From assembly GCA_031278575.1 (NCBI GenBank), contig JAITKD010000145.1, forward strand, positions 1-7,098: DNA of 7,098 bases. Reading direction: 5' to 3'. Source of the stretch: Spirochaetaceae bacterium. Lineage in GTDB: Bacteria > Spirochaetota > Spirochaetia > Treponematales > Breznakiellaceae. A program made the position numbers and the translations under genes. Positions 1 through 5,712 of this stretch are shown one piece after another; within the stretch, counting starts at the first letter, position 1; each line of letters opens with the position of its first letter. Under the pieces are notes generated by a model. The model was not told the DNA's origin. It made no database searches and was given only the letters and a program-made list of their open reading frames with translations.

Positions 1-43
<43 letters not shown>

Positions 44-103
44 ATGGGCACGGTAATCTTGACTGACCTCGGGCCAAAGGTCCGCGTTTTGAAGCGGGTT
101 CTT

Positions 104-134
104 GGAAAAACCGGTCAAAAGCCCCGGGTTTTCC
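104..134. repeat. imperfect inverted repeat (hairpin)
   Basis: Arm GGAAAAACCGG (104-114) pairs with CCGGGTTTTCC (124-134) with one A/G mismatch around a 9-nt loop. It lies 6 bp after the 9-mer TTGAAGCGG (89-97), which also stands directly before the hairpin at 4045-4073. It may belong to a local family of small intergenic repeats. The right arm overlaps a smaller stem, TTCCCT (131-136) with AGGGAA (144-149). There is no T-tract suited to a + strand terminator. Nothing gene-like is visible in 44-210. Confidence 0.5.
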
Positions 135-149
135 CTTAAATTCAGGGAA

Positions 150-181
150 GCTGTCCCAAAAAACTGAAGTTTTGGAACAGC
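150..181. repeat. dispersed hairpin repeat, copy 1
   Basis: A 12-bp stem (150-161 with 170-181; one T-G type pair, the rest Watson-Crick) encloses an 8-nt loop. The reverse complement of 154-175 is identical over 22 bp to 3958-3979, in the gap after rpsP. The right arm shares GTTTTGGAACAG (169-180) with the hairpin arm at 281-292. It sits just upstream of the symporter promoter and has no terminator-like T run on either side. Function is unknown; a small non-autonomous repeat or a protein-binding palindrome are both possible. Confidence 0.7.
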
Positions 182-210
182 CGCTAGTATAAAAAACTAA
201 AAAAAAATTA

Positions 211-238
211 TTTACAAAAAAATATTTTGCGTTATAAT
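211..238 (+). promoter_or_regulatory. sigma-70 type promoter of the symporter/deacylase unit
   Basis: The -35 box TTTACA (211-216, 5/6 match to TTGACA) and perfect -10 box TATAAT (233-238) are separated by 16 bp. A-rich sequence upstream (191-208) could act as an UP element. Transcription would start near 245, giving a 5' UTR of about 87 nt that contains the hairpin at 264-290. The region is markedly more AT-rich than the flanking sequence. The first gene downstream starts at 332. Confidence 0.8.
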
Positions 239-263
239 TATATACAGGCGGTTTTCCCGGCCC

Positions 264-290
264 GTTCCAAAATTCGATTGGTTTTGGAAC
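264..290 (+). repeat. perfect inverted repeat in the 5' UTR of the symporter gene
   Basis: GTTCCAAAA (264-272) and TTTTGGAAC (282-290) are perfectly complementary, with a 9-nt loop. The right arm plus two bases repeats the arm of the hairpin at 150-181 (12 bp, GTTTTGGAACAG), so the two are related in the stem but not in the loop. It lies downstream of the predicted transcription start and 27 nt before the ribosome binding site, so it would form in the mRNA leader or act as an operator palindrome. No T-tract follows, so it is not a standard attenuator. Confidence 0.6.
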
Positions 291-331
291 AGTTTCGAAT
301 AAGGCTACGGTATGCGTAAGGAGGCTTTTAA

Positions 332-1837
332 ATGAATTTTTCCATGGAACATCGTATGTTTTTTATAATCGGATTTGTGGTTTATATCTTCATTCTGATT
401 GTCATCGGTATCATCAGTTCCCGAAAAAACAAGGACGGTGAGGATTATCTTCTGGCGGGACGTAAACTTCCCTTCCTGCTGCTTTTGGGAACCATCAGCG
501 CCACCCTCATCGGTACCGGTTCCTCCCTCGGGGCGACCGCCAACGGCTTCCGTCAGGGGTGGTACGGGTCCCTTTACGGACTGGGCGGGGCCCTGGGTAT
601 GTTTGTCCTGGCGTTTTTATTCTGTACGGAGCGGGATTACAAGTTCATGACCCTTTCGGAAGAAATGCAGTTCCGTTTTGGGGGAAACAAAAAGATCCGC
701 AATGTGATGGGGTTCTTTCTGTTTATTGCCGAAGTCGCATGGCTGGGCAACCACATGAACGGAGGCGCCACCTACCTGAGTTATGTGACCGGCCTCCAGC
801 CCATCACCGCCCGGTTTATCACCATGTTGGCCTTTGGTATCTATGTCTTTATCGGCGGTTACCTGGCGGTGGTTTTGACCGATAATATTCAAGTCGTCCT
901 TGTCCTGGGCGGCTTCATTCTGATCCTGATTCGGGCGATTCCCGCCGCCGGCGGCTGGGAGGTTATTCACAATACCTATGTGGCGTCCGGCAAGCCCGAG
1001 GCGATGAGTTTCTACGGCCTCGCGGGGGTTACCGCCATAACCGCCATATCCCTGGCCTATACGGTAGGGATCTCCCAGGTGGGGACCCCCGCTTTCCGGA
1101 CCCGGGTATACAGCGCCAATTCCAACAACGCCGCTAAAAAGGCCTTCTTCTTTTCCGGGGTAGTGCTTTTCCTCTTTTCCTTTATTCCCGCGATTATCGG
1201 AATGTCCGGCTTTGCCATCGCTACCCGGGACGGGGCCGAAGCGGTGCTTAATAATCCCAACTACACCTTTGCCTACATGGCTACCACTATCCTGGGACCT
1301 ACCTTGGGGCTTATGTTCCTCATTGCCGGCCTTTCGGCGACCTTATCTTCCGCCGACTCGGATGCCATGGCGGGGATCACCATACTGCTGGTCGATATTT
1401 ATTCCACGGTTACCGGGAAAAGCATACCCAAGGAAAAGATGGTCGCCTATTCCCGGGTAAGCCTGGTGATAACGCTCCTCATTGCGTTCCTGGCAACCCT
1501 ATTCGCCCAGGACATCATCGGTTATATCTCCAATGTGGTCGGTTCCCTCATTCCGAGTATCGCGATGATGATGATCCTCGCTAAATACTGGAAGCGGGTT
1601 ACCTGGCAGGGGGGTATAGCCTGTATTTTCTGCGGGACCATCTTCGGCCTTCTGTACCTTTTTGTGCCCCCTTTCCGGAAAGTTATTACGGATATTTTTA
1701 CCGGTCCGGCCATTCCCGTCAGTATCGTCGCCCTGCTGGCCGGTATTATTGCCAGCCTCGCGACTCCCAAGGAAGCGGTTTCCGAAGAAGAAGCGATGCG
1801 GCTGGTCCTTGAATCCCGGGAGCGAACCAAGGCGTAA
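332..1837 (+). CDS. sodium:solute symporter family (SSS/SSF) transporter
   Basis: A 501-aa integral membrane protein with about 13 hydrophobic segments (roughly residues 10-30, 47-67, 80-98, 125-145, 160-180, 185-203, 228-248, 273-295, 315-345, 375-392, 397-417, 427-446, 459-478), the topology typical of the LeuT-fold SSS family. TM1 carries GTGSSLGATANG (61-72). The stretch 248-271 (SQVGTPAFRTRVY followed by an alanine/lysine-rich segment) matches the family signature before the next helix. A336, S339 and S340 in SATLSSADSD (335-344) fit the Na2 sodium-site positions of this family. It should couple inward Na+ flow to uptake of an organic solute. The substrate cannot be read from the sequence; the downstream N-acyl-D-amino-acid deacylase suggests an acylated amino acid, amino acid or similar carboxylate. 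Start: ATG with TAAGGAGG (317-324) 7 nt upstream. The C-terminus is a short charged cytoplasmic tail. Confidence 0.93.
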   Translation: MNFSMEHRMFFIIGFVVYIFILIVIGIISSRKNKDGEDYLLAGRKLPFLLLLGTISATLIGTGSSLGATANGFRQGWYGSLYGLGGALGMFVLAFLFCTERDYKFMTLSEEMQFRFGGNKKIRNVMGFFLFIAEVAWLGNHMNGGATYLSYVTGLQPITARFITMLAFGIYVFIGGYLAVVLTDNIQVVLVLGGFILILIRAIPAAGGWEVIHNTYVASGKPEAMSFYGLAGVTAITAISLAYTVGISQVGTPAFRTRVYSANSNNAAKKAFFFSGVVLFLFSFIPAIIGMSGFAIATRDGAEAVLNNPNYTFAYMATTILGPTLGLMFLIAGLSATLSSADSDAMAGITILLVDIYSTVTGKSIPKEKMVAYSRVSLVITLLIAFLATLFAQDIIGYISNVVGSLIPSIAMMMILAKYWKRVTWQGGIACIFCGTIFGLLYLFVPPFRKVITDIFTGPAIPVSIVALLAGIIASLATPKEAVSEEEAMRLVLESRERTKA

Positions 1838-1877
1838 ATTTCCGGGTCTCCGGGGTATTTTACGCGGGAAGGATGAG

Positions 1878-3470
1878 ATGATTTTGTTTATTCGTAATGG
1901 TACGATTGTTGACGGAAGCGGTAATCCCCCCTTCCGGGGGGATGTTTTAGTGGAAGACGGATTTATCCGTGAGATCCGGACGAGTGAAGGATCCCCTGAG
2001 GATCGGGCGGACGAAACCATAGACGCCGGGGGCAGGCTCGTCTGTCCCGGTTTTGTCGATCTCCACCGTCACTGCGATACGGCGGCCCTGAAGGATGATT
2101 TCGGCCTTATCGAGATATCCCAGGGCATTACGTCCTGTTTTGCCGGAAACTGCGGTATGTCGCCGGTTCCCAACGTGCATCCATACCGGGAGGCCCTTGA
2201 GCGTTATCTGGCCCCTTGCCTGGGTTCTTTTGAACATGAAACGTTTACCACCCATAGGGAATACCTGAACCGGCTGCAAGGGGCGGCCCTGCCTGTCAAT
2301 ATGGGATTCTACGCCGGTATGGGGGCCATCCGTATCGCGGCAAAGGGGTTTTCCCCCGATTCCTTTACCCGGAAGGAAATGGATGCCGCCCGGGGACTCC
2401 TGCGGGACGCCCTGGACAACGGCGCCGCCGGGATGTCCATAGGGCTTATGTACGTGCCTGAGCTTTACAGCTCCGCTGATGAGATCGCCGCCCTGGCCTC
2501 GGTCATGAAGGGGCGGAAAGGCATCCTCTGTACCCATATGCGCTGGGAGACGAGCCGCCTGGTAAAAGCCGTGAGGGAAGTCATCTCCATCGCCCAAAAG
2601 GCCGAAGTCCCCCTGGAGATCAGCCACTTCAAGGCGGCGGGGACGGAGGCTTGGCATGGGGTCCTCCATAAGGCCATCGAGACCATTGAAGCGGAGCGGG
2701 CCCGGGGCATGGATGTTACCGTTGATTTTTATCCCTATGACTGCGGTTCTTCCACCATGATGCAAATGCTCCCCCCGGGCTACCTGGCGGTGGGGGTAGA
2801 AAAAGCTATCGCCGGCCTTAACCAAAGCGAAAACGTGGAGAAAATACGGAAACTCCTCGCCGAGGGGGAGAAAAACTGGGATAATCTTTCCCGGACCATA
2901 GGCTGGGACCGGACCATTATCAGTTCCGTAAATCTGGAAGAAAACCAAAAATTCCTGGGGAAGTCCGTGACGGCCTGCGTCCGGGAGTACGGTTACCGGG
3001 ACGAGGCGGAAATGGTGGCCCGGCTCATGTACAGCGAGAAGGGCAAGGTAGCCATTATTAACCGGAGTATGTCCATGGAGGATATTGATACCATCGCCCG
3101 GCTGCCCTATTCGTCCCTCATATCGGATGCCCTCTACGGGGATATGAAGAATCCCCATCCCCGGCTTTACGGAGCCTTTCCCCGCTTCCTTCGGGAATTT
3201 GTCCGGGAACGGAAGGTTCTGGACCTCCCCGCGGCAATAAATAAAATGACCGCCCTGCCCGCCAAAAGGGTGGGCTTGAACGACCGGGGGCTTTTACGGC
3301 CGGGCTGCCGGGCGGATATTCTGATTTTCGATCCTGAAAATTTCAGGGATCACGCGGATTATCTGACCCCCGCCCGGCTGACAACGGGCCTTGATTACGC
3401 CGTTATCGGCGGAAAAACCGCCTTCCGGGACGGGAAACTCCTCTGCCGGAACCGCGGAACCGTCATATAA
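1878..3470 (+). CDS. N-acyl-D-amino-acid deacylase (D-aminoacylase), amidohydrolase superfamily
   Basis: A 530-aa zinc-dependent hydrolase that should cleave N-acyl-D-amino acids to the free D-amino acid and a carboxylate. The N-terminal segment (1-58, starting MILFIRNGTIVDGSG) and the C-terminal segment (about 470-530, with GCRADILIFDP) form the usual small beta domain around a TIM barrel. Candidate metal ligands match the D-aminoacylase pattern: H63 and H65 in LHRHCD, C92 in GNCGMS, H220 in THMR, H250 in ISHFK. D417 in LISDALYG is the likely catalytic Asp. HPRLYGAFPRFL (427-438) is a hallmark of the family. There is no signal peptide, so it is cytoplasmic. The ATG at 1878 is preferred, with GGGAAGGA at 1866-1873; the open frame reaches further upstream, but that part overlaps the symporter gene and has no homology-like content. 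It lies 40 bp after the symporter gene with no promoter between, so the two are probably co-transcribed. The exact acyl and amino-acid preference (neutral, Asp or Glu type) is not determined. Confidence 0.92.
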   Translation: MILFIRNGTIVDGSGNPPFRGDVLVEDGFIREIRTSEGSPEDRADETIDAGGRLVCPGFVDLHRHCDTAALKDDFGLIEISQGITSCFAGNCGMSPVPNVHPYREALERYLAPCLGSFEHETFTTHREYLNRLQGAALPVNMGFYAGMGAIRIAAKGFSPDSFTRKEMDAARGLLRDALDNGAAGMSIGLMYVPELYSSADEIAALASVMKGRKGILCTHMRWETSRLVKAVREVISIAQKAEVPLEISHFKAAGTEAWHGVLHKAIETIEAERARGMDVTVDFYPYDCGSSTMMQMLPPGYLAVGVEKAIAGLNQSENVEKIRKLLAEGEKNWDNLSRTIGWDRTIISSVNLEENQKFLGKSVTACVREYGYRDEAEMVARLMYSEKGKVAIINRSMSMEDIDTIARLPYSSLISDALYGDMKNPHPRLYGAFPRFLREFVRERKVLDLPAAINKMTALPAKRVGLNDRGLLRPGCRADILIFDPENFRDHADYLTPARLTTGLDYAVIGGKTAFRDGKLLCRNRGTVI

Positions 3471-3472
3471 AC

Positions 3473-3501
3473 GGCCGGCGCCCGGTCCGGATGAAATTTT
3501 T
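3473..3501 (+). terminator. possible weak intrinsic terminator after the deacylase gene
   Basis: GGCCGG (3473-3478) can pair with CCGGTC (3482-3487), one G-T wobble included, around a 3-nt loop. A run of five T (3497-3501) follows only after a 9-nt gap, and another T-rich stretch lies at 3512-3521. The geometry is imperfect. Position supports the call: it begins 2 bp after the deacylase stop and before the promoter at 3540. Confidence 0.3.
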
Positions 3502-3539
3502 ACCGCGGGCGGAATTTTATTTTGAGGCAGCGCGGCAGA

Positions 3540-3568
3540 TTGACGAAAACAAACAATTTTGATATACT
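3540..3568 (+). promoter_or_regulatory. sigma-70 type promoter of the rpsP operon
   Basis: TTGACG (3540-3545, 5/6 match) and TATACT (3563-3568, 5/6 match) are separated by an optimal 17-bp AT-rich spacer. Transcription would start near 3575, leaving a leader of about 125 nt before rpsP. It is the clearest promoter-like sequence for the whole downstream cluster. Confidence 0.8.
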
Positions 3569-3574
3569 CTCATT

Positions 3575-3700
3575 TTACGTGCTACTGGTTAATCGCGGCG
3601 GGATAAGGGCTGTCCGGCCTTTACCGGTGATAATAACACGAACCGGACTCCGGTTAAGACCCCGGCGGGTTTCGGCCGGAAAAAGCAGAGGAGGATCTTT
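3575..3700 (+). promoter_or_regulatory. 5' untranslated leader of the rpsP operon
   Basis: About 125 nt lie between the predicted transcription start and the rpsP ATG. The leader holds a compact hairpin AACCGG/CCGGTT (3641-3646 with 3650-3655, 3-nt loop) and a second possible stem CCGGC/GCCGG (3662-3666 with 3675-3679), just ahead of the Shine-Dalgarno AGGAGG (3689-3694). A leader of this length is compatible with autogenous control by a ribosomal protein, as occurs in many r-protein operons, but no known binding motif is recognised. Exact transcript ends are inferred. Confidence 0.4.
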
Positions 3701-3949
3701 ATGAGCGCCAGAATCAGGCTCAAAAAATTTGGAACCAAAAAGCGTCCCTTTTATCGTATTGTGGTTATGGACAAACGCGCCCCCCGGGATGGAAAAACCC
3801 TGGACGAAGTAGGATTGTATCATCCGATAGAAACCGAAGACAAACAGATCGTCTTTGACGCGGATAAGGTCAAATCCTGGCTGCAAAACGGCGCCACCGT
3901 AAGCGATACGGTCCACAGAATCCTGAATAAGAAAAATTTTTCTTTATAG
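3701..3949 (+). CDS. rpsP: 30S ribosomal protein S16 (bS16)
   Basis: An 82-aa basic protein of normal bS16 length. The N-terminal MSARIRLKKFGTKKRPFYRI and the following VVMDKRAPRDGKTLDEVGLYH are strongly diagnostic for this family. It binds 16S rRNA and is needed for assembly of the 30S body. The ATG is preceded by AGGAGG at 3689-3694 with 6-nt spacing. It is the first gene of the cluster, behind its own promoter, and is separated from khpA by an unusually long 196-bp gap filled with hairpins. The family assignment is secure. Confidence 0.98.
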   Translation: MSARIRLKKFGTKKRPFYRIVVMDKRAPRDGKTLDEVGLYHPIETEDKQIVFDADKVKSWLQNGATVSDTVHRILNKKNFSL

Positions 3950-3952
3950 AAA

Positions 3953-3982
3953 CTTTCCCAAAACTTCAGTTTTTTGGGAAAG
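3953..3982. repeat. dispersed hairpin repeat, copy 2 (inverted relative to copy 1)
   Basis: CTTTCCCAAAA (3953-3963) pairs perfectly with TTTTGGGAAAG (3972-3982) around an 8-nt loop. It is the reverse-complement counterpart of 150-181: 28 of 32 positions agree and 3958-3979 is identical over 22 bp. The differences preserve the stem, with a G-C pair replaced by T-A and a T-G wobble replaced by C-G. It begins 3 bp after the rpsP stop. It lacks a 3' T-tract on the + strand, so it is not a standard terminator, although it might attenuate transcription or protect an mRNA end. Confidence 0.75.
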
Positions 3983-3996
3983 CGGCCTTGTATTTA

Positions 3997-4031
3997 GAGG
4001 GGAACGCGGATTTTTGCCCGCTTTTCCCCTC
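3997..4031. repeat. long two-part hairpin in the rpsP-khpA gap
   Basis: The outer stem GAGGGGAA (3997-4004) / TTCCCCTC (4024-4031) and the inner stem GCGG (4006-4009) / CCGC (4018-4021) form a stable stem with a small asymmetric internal loop. It is the middle one of three consecutive hairpins. AT-rich sequence (AATATT) follows, but no T-run. Transcript-processing or RNA-stabilising structure is possible; so is a decaying repeat. Confidence 0.6.
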
Positions 4032-4044
4032 AATATTGAAGCGG

Positions 4045-4073
4045 CTTTCTCCAAAACCGGCGGTTTTTGAAAG
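4045..4073. repeat. third hairpin of the rpsP-khpA gap
   Basis: CTTTC (4045-4049) / GAAAG (4069-4073) and AAAACC (4053-4058) / GGTTTT (4062-4067) pair with a small internal loop between the two parts. It is directly preceded by TTGAAGCGG (4036-4044), the same 9-mer that precedes the hairpin at 104-134. After it, 4074-4130 shows a T-run (GGGTTTTTTC) but no gene or convincing promoter. Confidence 0.5.
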
Positions 4074-4145
4074 TCGAATCGGGTTTTTTCAGGGCGCGGC
4101 GGCATCTTGGCGGACAGCGGTATTTTCAATTAAGGAGCGTATGGT

Positions 4146-4379
4146 ATGGAAAAAGACCTGGTAGAATATATAGTAAAATCCCTGGTGGATGACCCCTCGT
4201 CGGTGGTCATCAATGTAGTGGAAGGTGAAAAGTCAACTATTTTGGAACTCCGGGTCGCCCCGGATGATATCGGCAAGGTCATCGGTAAGCACGGCCGTAT
4301 CGCCAAGGCCATACGGACGGTCCTTCAGGCCGCCACCGCCAAAAGCGGGAAGCGTATCACCCTGGAGATCCTGGACTAA
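4146..4379 (+). CDS. khpA: KhpA-type KH-domain RNA-binding protein (YlqC family)
   Basis: A 77-aa protein that is a single KH domain. The RNA-binding GxxG loop is GKHG (47-50) within IGKVIGKHGRIAKAIRTVL, and the length is normal for the KhpA/YlqC family. In other bacteria KhpA works with KhpB/Jag as an RNA chaperone affecting cell-division and envelope gene expression; whether that holds here is inference. The ATG at 4146 follows TAAGGAG (4131-4137) by 8 nt. Another ATG at 4141 is out of frame and reaches a stop within eight codons. Lying between rpsP and rimM is the usual place for this gene in spirochaetes and Firmicutes. Confidence 0.95.
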   Translation: MEKDLVEYIVKSLVDDPSSVVINVVEGEKSTILELRVAPDDIGKVIGKHGRIAKAIRTVLQAATAKSGKRITLEILD

Positions 4380-4383
4380 AATC

Positions 4384-4420
4384 CCGGGGACGCGGGACGA
4401 TAGGGCCCCGGATTCCCCGG
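4384..4420 (+). other. possible hairpin between khpA and rimM
   Basis: CCGGGGA (4384-4390) is complementary to TCCCCGG (4414-4420), a 7-bp GC-rich stem with a 23-nt loop, occupying most of the 59-bp gap. It could mark an mRNA processing or stability point, but in such GC-rich sequence a stem this short may occur by chance. Confidence 0.25.
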
Positions 4421-4438
4421 AACTTTACGGGTAGGAAC

Positions 4439-4945
4439 GTGACCGGACAATTTGTGGTGGGCCTCGTGGGGCTCCCCTTTGGGTTAAAGGGTTTTGTTAA
4501 GGTACGTCCCCTTTCCGGCGAAAGCGCCCATATCCGGCGGCTGGATTCGGTGTTGCTGCGGAAGGGCCCATGGGAAAAGACCTACGCGGTGGAGGAAACC
4601 GCCGGGTCCGGCGTTGTTTTGATGATGAAATTCCGGGGGATTGACACCCCCGAAGCCGCCAAAGCCCTGACCGGCGCCGAATTGGTGGCGGATCGGGCCC
4701 ACGCGGCCCCCCTCAAGGGGGGGGAATTTTATATCGCGGACCTCCGGGGAATACCGGTAACCCTGCGAACCGGGGAAGCGGTGGGGGAAATTACCGATAT
4801 GCTGGAAGGGGGGGGCGGGTTCCTCGCGGAAGTACGGCTCCCCTCGGGGGATCTGCGGCTTGTCCCCTTTCGGAACGAATTTTTTGGGGAAATAGATCCC
4901 GAAAACCGGCGGGCCGTGCTTTTGGAGGGGTGGATTCTGGAATGA
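4439..4945 (+). CDS. rimM: ribosome maturation factor RimM
   Basis: A 168-aa protein of normal RimM length. The N-terminal RimM domain (about 1-85) begins with FVVGLVGLPFGLKGFVKVRP, the conserved opening of the family. The C-terminal PRC-barrel domain (about 95-165) starts at EFYIADLRGIPV and contains LVPFRNEFFGEIDPENRRAV. RimM binds ribosomal protein uS19 and helps mature the 3' (head) domain of the 30S subunit. The start is GTG with only a weak, close ribosome site (AGGA, 4433-4436); no better in-frame start exists upstream. The stop overlaps the trmD start as ATGA (4942-4945), implying translational coupling. The gene contains two runs of eight G (4717-4724 and 4808-4815), unusual slippage-prone tracts, but the frame is intact. 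Confidence 0.95.
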   Translation: MTGQFVVGLVGLPFGLKGFVKVRPLSGESAHIRRLDSVLLRKGPWEKTYAVEETAGSGVVLMMKFRGIDTPEAAKALTGAELVADRAHAAPLKGGEFYIADLRGIPVTLRTGEAVGEITDMLEGGGGFLAEVRLPSGDLRLVPFRNEFFGEIDPENRRAVLLEGWILE

Positions 4946-5712
4946 AGTACCGGGTGCTCTCCCTGTTTCCGGAGATTACGGATGCTTTTTTCGCCACCTC
5001 CATCATGGCCCGGGCGGTGGAGCGGGGTATTGTGGAATATCGTTCCATAAATATCCGGGATTTTGCGTTGGATAAACACAAAACCTGTGACGACGCCCCC
5101 TACGGCGGCGGGGCGGGGATGTTGATGCTCCCCGAACCCCTGGGAAGGGCCCTGGAAGCCGCGGGCGCCCGGAACCGGCTCAACCCGGCGGCGGCGGACC
5201 GGGGGAAAGGCCCCCGGGTGATCTACCTTTCCCCTTCGGGGAGGCCCTTTACCCAGGCCTATGCCGGGGAGCTGGCGGCGGAGCCGGAGCTGGTCCTCCT
5301 CTGCGGCCGTTACGAGGGGATAGATCAGCGGATCATCGACGCCTATGTGGACGATGAAATCTCCGTGGGGGATTATGTGCTTTCCTCCGGGGAAGCCGCC
5401 GCCCTGGTGGTGATCGACGCCACCTACCGCCTGGTGGATCGGGTGATCGCCCCCGAATCCCTGGCGGAGGAGAGTTTTTCCGGGGGGCTGCTGGAATATC
5501 CCCAGTATACACGCCCCGAAATATATGGTATGCTACGGGTTCCGGAGGTTTTGCTTTCGGGACACCATGAAAATATACGGCGTTGGCGTCTTAAAAAACG
5601 GGTGGAAAAAACCCTTGCCCTGCGGCCGGATCTGATCCGCCGGGGGGAAGAATCGGATCTGTTTGACGCGGAAACCCGTAAACTTATACAGGAAGCGCAG
5701 GGGGAAAGATGA
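4942..5712 (+). CDS. trmD: tRNA (guanine-N1-)-methyltransferase TrmD
   Basis: A 256-aa SPOUT-fold methyltransferase that makes m1G37 in tRNAs reading codons with a GG anticodon context, preventing +1 frameshifting. Family motifs are [12 protein letters not shown] (50-61), [10 protein letters not shown] (119-128) and [11 protein letters not shown] (141-151), the last two belonging to the knotted AdoMet site; [12 protein letters not shown] (182-193) belongs to the tRNA-binding/catalytic part. Residue 149 is Ser where the usual motif reads (S/T)GGE, and the catalytic Asp position of the DSF motif is E177 in EESF; both look like tolerated variants rather than damage. The ATG at 4942 is chosen over the in-frame GTG at 4930 because it gives the typical [12 protein letters not shown] start and follows GGAGGGG (4924-4930). 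It overlaps both rimM and rplS by ATGA. Confidence 0.96.
   Translation: MKYRVLSLFPEITDAFFATSIMARAVERGIVEYRSINIRDFALDKHKTCDDAPYGGGAGMLMLPEPLGRALEAAGARNRLNPAAADRGKGPRVIYLSPSGRPFTQAYAGELAAEPELVLLCGRYEGIDQRIIDAYVDDEISVGDYVLSSGEAAALVVIDATYRLVDRVIAPESLAEESFSGGLLEYPQYTRPEIYGMLRVPEVLLSGHHENIRRWRLKKRVEKTLALRPDLIRRGEESDLFDAETRKLIQEAQGER

Noticed and set aside
44..139. Short ATG frame of 31 codons after the poly-C run
   Set aside because: No ribosome site, no family resemblance, and it runs into the intergenic hairpin at 104-134; it could be the tail of an upstream gene but nothing supports that.
1662..1877. N-terminal extension of the deacylase frame by 72 codons
   Set aside because: It overlaps the end of the symporter gene, is Arg/Pro-rich without family similarity, and the ATG at 1878 gives the typical family N-terminus after a ribosome site.
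1947..3158. Long open frame (403 codons) on the - strand across the deacylase gene
   Set aside because: It lies wholly antisense to a gene with clear catalytic motifs, has no recognisable domain, and arises from GC-rich third positions suppressing stops on the other strand.
3522..3704. 60-codon + strand frame ending at the rpsP start
   Set aside because: It spans the rpsP promoter itself, starts at TTG without a ribosome site, and its sequence is low-complexity basic residues with no family match, so it is leader DNA.
3953..4031. Hairpins after rpsP as an intrinsic terminator
   Set aside because: Neither stem is followed by a T-tract, and the genes downstream belong to the same conserved cluster; reported as repeats instead.
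4074..4140. Separate promoter for khpA
   Set aside because: No pair of -35/-10 boxes with acceptable spacing could be found; only a T-run and the ribosome site are evident.
4930..4941. Alternative GTG start of trmD four codons upstream
   Set aside because: The GTG is part of the GGAGGGG ribosome site region, and the ATG at 4942 gives the canonical [11 protein letters not shown] start and the ATGA overlap with rimM.
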